Assembly (NCBI GenBank): GCA_964545875.1 | Contig: CAZJHH010000002.1 | Span: 248,001-312,000 of the forward strand | DNA from: DAIPKP01 sp964545875 | GTDB lineage: Bacteria; Synergistota; Synergistia; Synergistales; Aminiphilaceae | Direction: 5' to 3' | Length of the DNA stretch: 64,000 nucleotides | Shown: positions 6,653 to 15,310 of the stretch, piece after piece | Numbering within the stretch: the first letter of the stretch is position 1 | How the letters are laid out: each line of letters opens with the position of its first letter | Notes under the pieces: model-generated | Told to the model about the DNA's origin: nothing | The model's input: only the letters and a program-made list of their open reading frames with translations | Database searches by the model: none | Program-made: the position numbers and the translations under genes

Positions 6653-8572
6653 CTATATCATAGTCCTCGATAAATCGCAAGAAAAAGGCGTGAATTCCCG
6701 GGATAAAAGATCCTGCATTTCTTCCAGACTCTTTGATCCGAGATCGCCCTGAACCCTTTCACGGACTGCCACGGTCTTCTGCTCCTGTTCCCGATCTCCG
6801 AGGACGAACATGTAGGGAACTTTTTCCATTTGAGCATCCCGAATCTTTTTGCCAAGTTTTTCGTCTCGGAAATCGATCTCCGTACGGTACCCTCGGGAGC
6901 GAAGGTTTTTCTCAACTTCCCGGGCATAGGTCAGATGATCATCGCTCACCGGAAGGATTTTTACCTGTACGGGAGCCAGCCAGAAGGGGAAAGCTCCCGC
7001 ATAGTGTTCTATAAGGATGCCGAAAAATCGTTCCAGGCTTCCGTACACCGTTCGGTGGAGCATCACGGGGCGATGTTGCTGACCATCCTTGCCCACATAG
7101 GTCATATCGAACTTTTCAGGCATTTGGAAATCAAGTTGGATAGTACCGCACTGCCAGGTTCTTCCCAGGCAGTCCTCGAGATGGAAATCTATTTTAGGGC
7201 CGTAAAAGGCTCCATCCCCTTCATTGATGCGATAGGGAGTTCCGGATTCTTCCAGAGCCTCCTGAAGAGCTTTTTCCGCCATATCCCACATGGCGGGATC
7301 TCCCATGGCTTTTTCGGGGCGTGTAGAAAGCTCTACGGTGTATTTAAAGTTGAAGACTTTGGAGTATATATGATTTTCAAGATCCATGATGCCCAGGATT
7401 TCGTCTTTAATTTGCTCTGGAGTTACGTAAAGATGTGCGTCGTCCTGAGTGAAGCAGCGCACTCGCATAAGTCCATGCAACACTCCGGAACGTTCATGAC
7501 GGTGCACCGTGCCAAGTTCGGCCATGCGGAGAGGAAATTCTTTATAGCTCCGGAGCCTGCTGTTATAGACCATGATGCCGCCGGGGCAGTTCATGGGTTT
7601 AATGGCGTACTCCCGTTCGTCTATTTCGGTGAAGTACATGTTTTCGCGGTAATGATCCCAATGTCCCGATTGCAGCCAGAGATCCTTGTTGAGAATGAGC
7701 GGCGTTTTGATCTCGCAGTATCCTCGGCGGATATGTTCCTGCCTCCAGAAATCTACGAGCTGATTGATGATCACCATGCCCTTGGGATGAAAGAAAGGGA
7801 ATCCCGGCCCTTCCGGATGGAGGCTGAACAAATCGAGCTCCCGACCGAGTTTCTGATGAGCTCGGCGCTTGGCCTCTTCGAGTTTCGCAAGATAATCCTT
7901 GAGAGAATCCTTATCGGGAAAGGCGGTGCCGTAAATTCTGGTAAGCATGATATTGTTTTCATCACCTCGCCAGTAGGCTCCCGCCAGGGAAAGAAGCTTT
8001 ACCGCGCGCAAAAAGCCTGTATGGGGCACGTGAGGGCCTCGGCAGAGATCGACAAAATCTCCTTGGCGATAACAGGAAATCGTGGCATCTTCCAGAGCTT
8101 CGATAAGTTCGATTTTGTACGTTTGCCCCTGGCCGGCGAAAAGATCCAAGGCTTCCTTGCGAGGAAGCATTTCCCGGGTGAGGGGCATTTTTTCTTTGGC
8201 AAGGCGAGCCATCTCTTTTTCGATTTTGGGAAGATCTTCTTCGGTAATTTGTCCCGCCACTTCGAAGTCGTAGTAGAAGCCGTCTTTAATCGCAGGACCT
8301 ATGGCATATTTGGTCCCCGGAAAAAGATTAAGTACTGCCTGAGCCAGAAGATGAGATGTAGAGTGCCGAAGAATTTCCAAACCCTCGGGACTATTCAGCG
8401 TAACAGGCTCTACCGTGGCATCTGCCTCAAGGAAAGTGTTTAAATCCCTCAGCTCTCCATCGACGGTTACCGCAAGAGCGTCTTTTCCAAGGTTCCAATG
8501 TCGCAGAATTTCTCCTGCAGTTGCGCCGTTTCCTTCGAGTACGTTCCCCGCAGTATTTGAAAAACGGGCCAT
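6653..8572 (-). CDS. thrS: Threonine--tRNA ligase
   Basis: The 639-residue class II synthetase has an N-terminal TGS-like domain (residues 1-60), an editing domain (HSTSHLLAQAVLNLFP and the later SCYRQGDFVDLCRGPH), a catalytic core (PMNCPGGIMVYNSRLRSYKE, RVRCFTQDDAHLY) and an anticodon-binding domain (APVQVKILPVSDDHLTYA). The Cys in MNCPGG and the downstream His residues form the zinc site that reads Thr. The ATG has GAGGAGG 7-8 bases upstream. It precedes the infC leader on the same strand. Confidence 0.98.
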   Translation of the reverse strand: MARFSNTAGNVLEGNGATAGEILRHWNLGKDALAVTVDGELRDLNTFLEADATVEPVTLNSPEGLEILRHSTSHLLAQAVLNLFPGTKYAIGPAIKDGFYYDFEVAGQITEEDLPKIEKEMARLAKEKMPLTREMLPRKEALDLFAGQGQTYKIELIEALEDATISCYRQGDFVDLCRGPHVPHTGFLRAVKLLSLAGAYWRGDENNIMLTRIYGTAFPDKDSLKDYLAKLEEAKRRAHQKLGRELDLFSLHPEGPGFPFFHPKGMVIINQLVDFWRQEHIRRGYCEIKTPLILNKDLWLQSGHWDHYRENMYFTEIDEREYAIKPMNCPGGIMVYNSRLRSYKEFPLRMAELGTVHRHERSGVLHGLMRVRCFTQDDAHLYVTPEQIKDEILGIMDLENHIYSKVFNFKYTVELSTRPEKAMGDPAMWDMAEKALQEALEESGTPYRINEGDGAFYGPKIDFHLEDCLGRTWQCGTIQLDFQMPEKFDMTYVGKDGQQHRPVMLHRTVYGSLERFFGILIEHYAGAFPFWLAPVQVKILPVSDDHLTYAREVEKNLRSRGYRTEIDFRDEKLGKKIRDAQMEKVPYMFVLGDREQEQKTVAVRERVQGDLGSKSLEEMQDLLSREFTPFSCDLSRTMI

Positions 8573-8636
8573 ATCATCGCCTCCTCAACATATATGCACA
8601 GAGCACCCCCCGAAGGGGAATTTTTACTATCCACGC

Positions 8637-8645
8637 ATTGTAGCA
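8637..8645 (-). promoter_or_regulatory. Candidate extended -10 promoter of thrS
   Basis: TGCTACAAT (TGn plus a -10 hexamer) lies 65 bases before thrS on the minus strand; the -35 match is poor. A short CCCC-TTCG-GGGG hairpin lies in the leader at about 8615-8627. I see no leader peptide or terminator here. Confidence 0.45.
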
Positions 8646-8848
8646 CATTCAGATTTCTTCCGGCCTTTTGCCTTTTTCCGGCGGAACATTTTTTACGTAA
8701 ATTGACGGGTTGTACGAAGCATATTTTCTCGAAAAAATACGCATAAAAATAAGTAAAGTAACTCCGTTGTTCCTTAATACTCTGGGGTAAATGCGGTGTG
8801 GAAACTAAAGAAAAAAGTCTCTATTCATCATACGCGCCGGAATATATT

Positions 8849-8878
8849 GTGACAAATAGGCATAGAGTGCTTTATAAT
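8849..8878 (+). promoter_or_regulatory. Candidate sigma-70 promoter upstream of the NSS transporter
   Basis: GTGACA (8849-8854), an 18-base spacer and a perfect TATAAT (8873-8878) lie about 410 bases before the transporter start, which would give a long 5' leader. Confidence 0.45.
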
Positions 8879-9094
8879 AAAAAGGGTTTTTGAATAAAAG
8901 TTTTGCGCCCCCAGTAAAACTAAACCAAATTTCTGTGTTTACCGTTTTTTTCGATAAAAAAGCTTAGTTTTCTTTCTTTTCTAATATGCATGTATTTTTT
9001 CGCCTTTCTTGCTTTTATAGACACGCCATGGGTTTTTCCTGGCATGATGTCGAAAAAATACAAAAAAGTGCTAGCCTAGAAGGCCAAAGATCAC

Positions 9095-9100
9095 TATAAT
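9095..9100 (+). promoter_or_regulatory. Second candidate -10 box upstream of the NSS transporter
   Basis: A perfect TATAAT lies 187 bases before the transporter start. No good -35 hexamer is at the standard distance, so confidence is low. Confidence 0.3.
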
Positions 9101-9286
9101 AAGCTGATAGTATGTAATGTGCGAAGGGCATCTAAAAGGTGGAATATCTTTGATGTAATGCCTGGCAAGGAGGTGGCAAAAAACAAGAATATATAACCAA
9201 TAGGTTTTGCGCGGTGTGGGCTTTAGGTGGTGGTTTTCTTTTTTAGTTTTTTTGCTCTTATTCCTGCGTAAGGAGGGGTTTAGCGT

Positions 9287-10819
9287 ATGGCTTCCAATGG
9301 AAACAGCGGTGGTTTTGCAACAAGGTGGGGCCTGATTCTCGCCGCTATCGGCATGGCGGTCGGAACAGGCAATATCTGGCGTTTTCCTCGTATGGCCGCC
9401 AAGATGGGCGGAGGTTCCTTCATCATAGGCGTGGTTATCGCCATGATTCTCTGGGCGATTCCGCTACTTATCGCAGAATCCGTATGGGGCAACAAGACCC
9501 GTATGGGCTGCGGGGGATCCTTTAAGAAATACGTCGGCGAAGGGTGGACCTGGGCAGGTACTGCGGTAGGAATCATTTGTGCAGGCATCGCCTTCTATTA
9601 CGCGGTGGTTCTCGGCTGGTGCGTCCGCTATCTGGTGTACGGCATTCAAGGTGTTCTCGCTTCGGCGGACTCCGCCCAACTTTGGGAAACCTTTTCTGCT
9701 GCCAAGGGCGCAGCGGCATGGTCCATCAACGGTGCTGCTCCTTGGCACCTCATCTCCATGCTTATCGTTCTCGTGGTAACTCTTCGGGGAATCGAAGCGG
9801 GAATCGAAAAGGTCTGCAAAGTCCTTATTCCCACATTGTTCGTGCTTCTTGCCGTTATCATGGTCCGGGCGGTCACCCTCCCCGGAGCTACCGCGGGACT
9901 CCAGTTCCTCTTCCAGCCCGACTGGGATTCCATGCTTACCGGACGTCTCTGGATTGAGGCCTTCACCCAGGCCGCATGGTCCACCGGAGCCGGCTGGGGC
10001 CTCATGCTCACCTACTTCGTCTACACCAAGAGCAACGAGGATACGGTGCTGAACGCCACCACGGTCTGCTTCGGCGATACCAGCGCGGGACTTCTGGCGG
10101 TTATGTGTGTGGTTCCCACGGTTTTCGCCCTGGATCCCAATGCGGCGGAATTCCTTACGGGTACCGGTAATAATGGTCTCGTCTTCGTGCATCTGGTAAC
10201 CCTCTTCCAGCAGATGCCCGCAGGCCAGATTATCGGAATTCTCTTCTTCCTGGCCCTTACCGTGGCAGCTCTGAGCTCCACCTTCCCCATGCTCGAACTG
10301 GTGGCGCGATTCTTCATGGATGCTGGCTTCCCTCGGAAGAAGGCTCTTCTCGTGGGTGGCGTGATCATGTATGCCCTGGGAGTTCCCTCCGCCATGGATA
10401 TCAACTTCCTGGATAATCAGGACTGGGTATGGGGCGTGGGACTTCTCGCCTCAGGACTCTTCTTCTCCCTGGCGGCCATCAAAATGGGCGTGGACAAGAT
10501 CTGGAAAGAAGACATCGAGCCCAATGCGGACCTCAAGTGGCCCTGGCTCTTCAAGCTTATCTATCTCTTCCCGGTGTGGTTCGTAATCATTTTCGGCTGG
10601 TGGATCTATCAGGCCGCGAGCTGGTATCCCGGAGAATGGTGGAAGTTCTGGCCCGTGTACGATTTTGCGGGATACACCTACAACTTCAGCCCGGGAACCA
10701 TCTTCTTCCAGTGGGCAATTCTCTTTGCGGCGGTCTATGTGCTTCGGGGATGGCTGAACAACAAGCTCATGTATCAGTTTGACCCGCAGAACCCCGAAAT
10801 CCCCAAGAAGGCCTTTTAA
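9287..10819 (+). CDS. Sodium-dependent amino-acid transporter, NSS (SNF) family
   Basis: The 510-residue polytopic protein (about 11-12 membrane helices) opens with the NSS signature: GLILAAIGMAVGTGNIWRFP then AAKMGGGSF, where unwound helix 1 binds Na+ and substrate. A later STGAGWGLMLTYFVY segment matches helix 6, and EDTVLNATTVCFGDTSAG follows it. It imports an amino acid with Na+. A 33-residue small subunit follows 36 bases downstream, the arrangement of the MetPS-type methionine/alanine importers, so Met or Ala is a reasonable but unproven substrate. AGGAGG-like AAGGAGGGG precedes the ATG. Confidence 0.95.
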   Translation: MASNGNSGGFATRWGLILAAIGMAVGTGNIWRFPRMAAKMGGGSFIIGVVIAMILWAIPLLIAESVWGNKTRMGCGGSFKKYVGEGWTWAGTAVGIICAGIAFYYAVVLGWCVRYLVYGIQGVLASADSAQLWETFSAAKGAAAWSINGAAPWHLISMLIVLVVTLRGIEAGIEKVCKVLIPTLFVLLAVIMVRAVTLPGATAGLQFLFQPDWDSMLTGRLWIEAFTQAAWSTGAGWGLMLTYFVYTKSNEDTVLNATTVCFGDTSAGLLAVMCVVPTVFALDPNAAEFLTGTGNNGLVFVHLVTLFQQMPAGQIIGILFFLALTVAALSSTFPMLELVARFFMDAGFPRKKALLVGGVIMYALGVPSAMDINFLDNQDWVWGVGLLASGLFFSLAAIKMGVDKIWKEDIEPNADLKWPWLFKLIYLFPVWFVIIFGWWIYQAASWYPGEWWKFWPVYDFAGYTYNFSPGTIFFQWAILFAAVYVLRGWLNNKLMYQFDPQNPEIPKKAF

Positions 10820-10855
10820 GGCTTGGGGCCAGAGAAACCCAAGGAGGTTATGCAT

Positions 10856-10957
10856 ATGTCTTGGCAAATAAATATGGTCATTGTGCTGCTCGTGGTATGG
10901 GGAGGCTTTGCCCTCTGCATCAAAAAAACGATGAGTTCCGAGGCGGAGAAAAAGTAG
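10856..10957 (+). CDS. MetS-like small subunit of NSS transporter
   Basis: This 33-residue protein has one membrane helix (MVIVLLVVWGGFALCIKK) and a short charged tail. AAGGAGG lies 8 bases before the ATG at 10856; another in-frame ATG six bases earlier is too close to it. The pattern of a tiny single-helix protein directly after an NSS transporter matches the MetS / methionine-alanine importer small-subunit family. In Corynebacterium MetS is needed for function of MetP. It is easily missed by gene callers because of its size. The call rests on topology and context. Confidence 0.82.
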   Translation: MSWQINMVIVLLVVWGGFALCIKKTMSSEAEKK

Positions 10958-10996
10958 CACTTCTCAGTTGTGCTTAGGAACCCAAACGATTCAGAC

Positions 10997-11052
10997 AGAC
11001 GGAATAATGCGCCCCCCGGAAAAATTTTTCCGGGGGGCGCATTATTCCGTCT
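10997..11052. repeat. Perfect 56-bp palindrome between convergent genes (probable bidirectional terminator)
   Basis: The arms 10997-11024 and 11025-11052 are exact inverse complements over 28 bp with no spacer. They contain a GCGCCCCCCGG core and AAAAATTTTT at the centre. The palindrome lies between the end of the transporter small-subunit gene (plus) and pnp (minus). It would form a long hairpin in either transcript, fitting a bidirectional terminator, although no long T-run follows on either side. Confidence 0.85.
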
Positions 11053-11080
11053 CTTGGTTTTACTTTAAGGGAAGCTCTAT

Positions 11081-13384
11081 CTATCGCCGCTCTCGGTCGC
11101 CTCCCCGACGGGGGCCGCTGCTGCTTCTGCGATCGCCGCCCCGACCTCCGGAGCCTCCCCGTCCGCCGCTTCCCGAGGAAGGACCACGGTTCTCTCTTTT
11201 GGGAGCTCCCCCGCCCTTGCTTACAAGCTCTTCGATTTTCTTGTCCCTATCCTCTTCGAGCTTGAGGATATCCGCATACTCTTCTGCATCCAGGGATGCC
11301 TGGTCTCCAAGGATACGCCGGCGACTCAGGTTTACCCGTCCCAGATCGTCGATTTCTTTAACTACCACGAGAACCGGATCCCCAATGGTGAGAACTTCTT
11401 CGATGCTCGGGATGTGGTGAGTGCTTACTTCGCTTACATGGAGAAGCCCGTCTTTACCGGGAAGAAGCTCCACAAAGGCGCCGAAGCTCATCATACGCAC
11501 CACTTTCCCGACGAAGATCTCTCCTTCCTGAACATCCCGAATGATTTCGTTGATCATGGCAATGGCCTTGGCAGCCACCTTTTCGTCCACCGCAGCCACG
11601 AAGATTCTACCGTCGTCTTCGATGTCGATCTTGGCACCGCTTTCGCTCACGATATTGCGAACCGTTTTGCCGCCAGGGCCTATGACATCCCGGATTTTTT
11701 CAGGATCGATCATGAGGGTGGTTATCCGAGGGGCGTAGTCCGAAAGATTTTCCCTGGGAGCATCTATGGTCTGATTCATAATTCCCAGGATGTGCATCCT
11801 GGCCTCTTTCGCCTGCCCAAGGGCCTGCTGGAGAATCTGCCGGGTGATACCTCCCGCCTTATTGTCCATCTGGAGGGCCGTAACACCATCGGCACTTCCC
11901 GCCACCTTGAAGTCCATGTCTCCGTAGTGATCCTCCAAGCCCTGAATATCCGTGAGCACCGCCACCTGATCTCCCTCTTTGATAAGTCCCATGGCAATGC
12001 CTGCGCAGGCCTTGCCAATGGGAACTCCCGCATCCATGAGGGAGAGGCTTGCGGAACATACCGAAGCCATGGAACTGGATCCGTTCGATTCGAGAATATC
12101 CGAAACTACCCGCATGGCATAAGGGAAGTCGTTTTCCTGGGGAATAAGGGGCTTTATGGCCCGTTCCGCCAAGGCCCCGTGTCCGATTTCCCGACGCCCG
12201 GGGCCCCGCATGGGACGCACTTCTCCCACGGAATAGGGAGGGAAGTTATAGTGCAGCATGAAGCGTTTTGCAGGCTCATCGTGCTTGAGTCCATCGAGAA
12301 TCTGATCGTCCGTTCCGAGCATACCCAGAGTTGCCACGCCAAGGGATTGAGTCTCTCCCCGGGTAAAGAGGGCAGAACCGTGTGTGCGAGGGAGCACGCC
12401 GACTTCACATGCAATGGGCCGAACTTCGTCAAGTCTGCGTCCGTCGGAACGGAATTTTTCCTCCAGCACCAGGGTGCGCATGGCCTTTTTCACAAGGCTC
12501 TCCACTGTCCGGGCGATATATCCCTTGCTTTCGGGATAGGTTTCTTCGAAATGCTCCAAGGTCTTCTGCTGAATTCGGGAAAATGCCTCTGCCTGAGGCT
12601 GTTTTTCGTGAATCCGCACGGCATTCTTGATTTCTCCGTAAAGCTCTTTTTCAAGATATTCGTCGATTTCCTCTATAATGGGGAGCTCGGAAATTTCGAG
12701 CTTTTCCTTGCCGATTTCCTGTCGGATCTTCTCCTGGAAAGTCACGATTTCCTTGATAGCTCCATGGGCAAGCTCCAAAGCATCCACTAGAATTTCTTCG
12801 TTTACTTCCTTGGCTCCCGCCTCCACCATGGTAATGCCGTCCATGTGTCCTGCCACGACAAGATCGAGAGAGCTTTCGAGCATTTCGCTCTCCGTAGGGT
12901 TAATCACGAGATTTCCTTCAATAAGCCCTACCCGCACTGCTCCTACGGGACCGTCCCAGGGAATTTCCGAAATGGTAAGGGCCATAGATGCCGCATTGAT
13001 GGCCAGCACCTGAGGAGGATTTTCCTGATCCACCGAGTGCACCGTGGCAACCACATGCACGTCGTTCCTCATATGCTGGAGAAAGAGAGAGCGAATGGAC
13101 CGATCGATAATCCGAGCGCTCAGGATAGCGGTCTCCGAGGGGCGTCCCTCCCGTTTGATGAATCCTCCGGGAATTTTTCCCGCCGAGTAAAAACGCTCTT
13201 CGTAATCCACGAGGAGAGGGAAAAAGTCCAGTCCCTCTTTTGGATTGGGGGATATGCATGCCGTAAGAAGCACCACCGTTTCACCGTGGCGTGCGTGAAT
13301 CGCCGCAGAAGCTTGCTTTGCCATCTTCCCCGTTTCGAACGATAGGTGGGCGTTTCCCACTTGAAGCGTATAGGTTTGTACCAT
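11081..13384 (-). CDS. pnp: Polyribonucleotide nucleotidyltransferase (PNPase)
   Basis: The 767-residue phosphorolytic 3'-5' exoribonuclease has two RNase PH-like domains (the second with LFTRGETQSLGVATLG and DILESNGSSSMASVC). These are followed by a KH domain (IRDVIGPGGKTVRNI) and an S1 domain (GKVVRMMSFGAFVELLPGKD). The last 45 residues form an Arg/Gly/Ser-rich tail with repeated GGRGG units, beyond the usual S1 end. PNPase works in mRNA decay and RNA quality control. AGGAGG precedes the ATG. rpsO lies just upstream, as in many bacteria. Confidence 0.98.
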   Translation of the reverse strand: MVQTYTLQVGNAHLSFETGKMAKQASAAIHARHGETVVLLTACISPNPKEGLDFFPLLVDYEERFYSAGKIPGGFIKREGRPSETAILSARIIDRSIRSLFLQHMRNDVHVVATVHSVDQENPPQVLAINAASMALTISEIPWDGPVGAVRVGLIEGNLVINPTESEMLESSLDLVVAGHMDGITMVEAGAKEVNEEILVDALELAHGAIKEIVTFQEKIRQEIGKEKLEISELPIIEEIDEYLEKELYGEIKNAVRIHEKQPQAEAFSRIQQKTLEHFEETYPESKGYIARTVESLVKKAMRTLVLEEKFRSDGRRLDEVRPIACEVGVLPRTHGSALFTRGETQSLGVATLGMLGTDDQILDGLKHDEPAKRFMLHYNFPPYSVGEVRPMRGPGRREIGHGALAERAIKPLIPQENDFPYAMRVVSDILESNGSSSMASVCSASLSLMDAGVPIGKACAGIAMGLIKEGDQVAVLTDIQGLEDHYGDMDFKVAGSADGVTALQMDNKAGGITRQILQQALGQAKEARMHILGIMNQTIDAPRENLSDYAPRITTLMIDPEKIRDVIGPGGKTVRNIVSESGAKIDIEDDGRIFVAAVDEKVAAKAIAMINEIIRDVQEGEIFVGKVVRMMSFGAFVELLPGKDGLLHVSEVSTHHIPSIEEVLTIGDPVLVVVKEIDDLGRVNLSRRRILGDQASLDAEEYADILKLEEDRDKKIEELVSKGGGAPKRENRGPSSGSGGRGGSGGRGGDRRSSSGPRRGGDRERR

Positions 13385-13442
13385 AAACTATTCCTCCTGA
13401 TTTATATTCTTTCCTTCTTTTGATGACCCTAGAAGCATACCA

Positions 13443-13483
13443 CAAAGAAAACGGGAAGAGAGCATTTCGTGCTCCCTTCCCGT
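13443..13483 (-). terminator. Intrinsic terminator between rpsO and pnp
   Basis: On the minus strand ACGGGAAGGGAGCA pairs with TGCTCTCTTCCCGT (14 bp, one G-U) around a 5-base loop and is followed by TTTTCTTT. It lies 57 bases after rpsO and 59 bases before pnp, so pnp needs read-through or its own promoter. Confidence 0.9.
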
Positions 13484-13539
13484 CAAAAATTCATAGCAAA
13501 GCTCCAAGAATTTTCCGGCCCAAAAAGCGAGAAAACCCT

Positions 13540-13806
13540 TTAGTGACGCAATCCCAAACTAGTGATAAGTCCCTTGTAGCGGGGAAAATCCTTTTCTTTA
13601 AGGTAAGCAAGGAGCTTTCTCCGTTTTCCCACCAACTTCAGAAGGCCCCGACGAGAGTGAAAATCCTTTTTATGGATCTTCATATGCTCCGTGAGCTCTC
13701 GAATCCGGTGGGTAAGAACCGCTACCTGCACCTCGGTAGAACCCGTATCGGCACCGTGCACGCGATACTGCTCAATAATCTCCTGCTTTTTCTCTTTGGT
13801 AATCAT
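13540..13806 (-). CDS. rpsO: 30S ribosomal protein S15
   Basis: The 88-residue protein has the S15 signature HGADTGSTEVQVAVLTHRI and the C-terminal RRKLLAYLKEKDFPRYKGLI. S15 binds the central domain of 16S rRNA. The ATG at 13806 lies 8 bases after GAGGAG; an in-frame GTG three codons earlier overlaps that site and is unlikely. A good promoter lies 75-105 bases upstream and a terminator follows. Confidence 0.97.
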   Translation of the reverse strand: MITKEKKQEIIEQYRVHGADTGSTEVQVAVLTHRIRELTEHMKIHKKDFHSRRGLLKLVGKRRKLLAYLKEKDFPRYKGLITSLGLRH

Positions 13807-13881
13807 GTCCAACACTCCTCAAAAATAATCCCTGTTCCACGTCTCAGGCTTTATCCTTGAAACCTAGAAGAGGGTTCGCCC

Positions 13882-13910
13882 ATGATAGCACTCTCCTCTT
13901 CCAAGTGCAA
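13882..13910 (-). promoter_or_regulatory. Promoter of rpsO
   Basis: TTGCAC (13910-13905), a 17-base spacer and TATCAT (13887-13882) form a good sigma-70-type promoter on the minus strand, 76 bases before the rpsO start. Confidence 0.65.
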
Positions 13911-13987
13911 CTTCGGAAAAGCTCTTCACACTCGGAAAAAGTATTTTCATACCAGTATGAGAAGCGCAGGGAGAGAAATCTCTCTCG

Positions 13988-15301
13988 TTATTTAAAGAGA
14001 AGGTGCGGGAGCCATGTAACCAGCTTGGGAAACACGATGCACAGAGTCAAACACACTAGTTGCGTCGTTACGAAGGGAACTATGGAACGATAGATATCAC
14101 CCATGGTAACTTCTTTAGGAGCAATTCCCTTCATCATGAACAACATGGTACCAAAGGGAGGCGTAAGATATCCCGTTTGAGTGTTTACCGCATAAAGAAC
14201 GCCCAGCCAGAGAGGATCGAAACCGTAGAGCGGAAGAAGGGGAAGAAGAATCGGAAGCGTGATCATCAGGATACTCCAGGCATCGATGACAAGCCCCAGG
14301 AGGAACCAGACAACCTGTATGGCTATAAGCATGGTCCACCAGCCTATCTCATAGGTTTCCACAAGCCTGATAACCATACGCGAAGCTCCCAGTCCCATAT
14401 ATACGGCAGCGAAAGCCTGGGCGGCGAAAAGTATCCACATCATGAAACCCTGTACCTGTATGGTGGTATATGCCACGCTCTTGATGAGATCCCAATTGAG
14501 TCGCCTATGGATGGCGCTACATACGAAGGCGCCGAAGGCTCCTACGGCGGCCGCTTCCGTTGGGGTGGCAATACCGCTGTAGATGGAACCCAAAACGGCA
14601 CTTATGAGAAGAAGCGGAAGGATAACCCCCTTCAGAGATGCTATCTTGGCTCTCCAGTCAGCCCGCTCTTCGGGAGGAATGGCGGGCCCCAAGGCGGGAT
14701 TGAGATAACACCGAATCAATATGTATCCAATGATAAGGGCGGAGCAGAGCATGCCCGCTCCCATTCCTCCGGCAAAAAGCTCGCCTATGGACACCTGGGC
14801 GATGGTACCATAAAGCACCAGGGCAATGCTGGGGGGAATGAGCGGTCCCAGAACGCCCCCGGCCAGAATGCAGCCCGTGGCCATTCTCTTGTCGTATCCG
14901 CGCTTAAGCATGGCCGGAAGGGCCATAACACCCATGACCACCACTCCGGTAGAAGCTATGCCGGACATGGCTGCAATCAGCGTGCAGGCCAGAACCGTAC
15001 CGACCGCTAAGCCTCCCCGAACGCCCCCGGACCAGCGATACATCATTTCGAACAAATCTTCCGCTACGCCGGAACGTTCCAAAACCACCGCCATCAATAC
15101 GAAAAGAGGAGCTGCCACCAGCGTGGTGGTAGACATCATGGAGTAGGTTCTGGCAACAATGATAAAGAGAGATTCGGGGCCCCAAAAAATCGTGGCGAAA
15201 ACCGTAGCAAGTCCTCCCAGAACAAACGCCACGGGAAGACCTGAGGCCAGCAAAAGAAACATGCTGCCAAAAAGAAAAATTGAAATAACTCCTATATCCA
15301 T
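13988..15301 (-). CDS. dctM: TRAP transporter large permease subunit (DctM family)
   Basis: The 437-residue, roughly 12-helix integral membrane protein has family segments such as SGIASTGVVVMGVMALPAMLKRGYD, GGVLGPLIPPSIALVLYG and NTQTGYLTPPFGTMLFMMKG. It is the transport channel of a tripartite ATP-independent periplasmic transporter driven by a Na+ or H+ gradient. The small subunit and binding protein lie directly upstream on the same strand. Substrate cannot be read from the sequence; such systems usually take up carboxylates or other organic acids. Confidence 0.95.
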   Translation of the reverse strand: MDIGVISIFLFGSMFLLLASGLPVAFVLGGLATVFATIFWGPESLFIIVARTYSMMSTTTLVAAPLFVLMAVVLERSGVAEDLFEMMYRWSGGVRGGLAVGTVLACTLIAAMSGIASTGVVVMGVMALPAMLKRGYDKRMATGCILAGGVLGPLIPPSIALVLYGTIAQVSIGELFAGGMGAGMLCSALIIGYILIRCYLNPALGPAIPPEERADWRAKIASLKGVILPLLLISAVLGSIYSGIATPTEAAAVGAFGAFVCSAIHRRLNWDLIKSVAYTTIQVQGFMMWILFAAQAFAAVYMGLGASRMVIRLVETYEIGWWTMLIAIQVVWFLLGLVIDAWSILMITLPILLPLLPLYGFDPLWLGVLYAVNTQTGYLTPPFGTMLFMMKGIAPKEVTMGDIYRSIVPFVTTQLVCLTLCIVFPKLVTWLPHLLFK

Positions 15302-15310
15302 AAGATCACC

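Larger units (their letters stand above)
8646..9286. other. Long AT-rich intergenic region between thrS and the NSS transporter
   Basis: About 640 bases contain no ORF with a convincing start and no recognised riboswitch. The region separates divergent thrS and the transporter gene and holds two plus-strand promoter candidates, annotated separately. Its length and A+T richness relative to the flanking genes suggest regulatory sequence. Confidence 0.5.

Noticed and set aside
9148..9190. Short ORF MPGKEVAKNKNI before the NSS transporter
   Set aside because: Its ribosome-site spacing is poor and it has no biased codon run, so it is not supported as a leader peptide.
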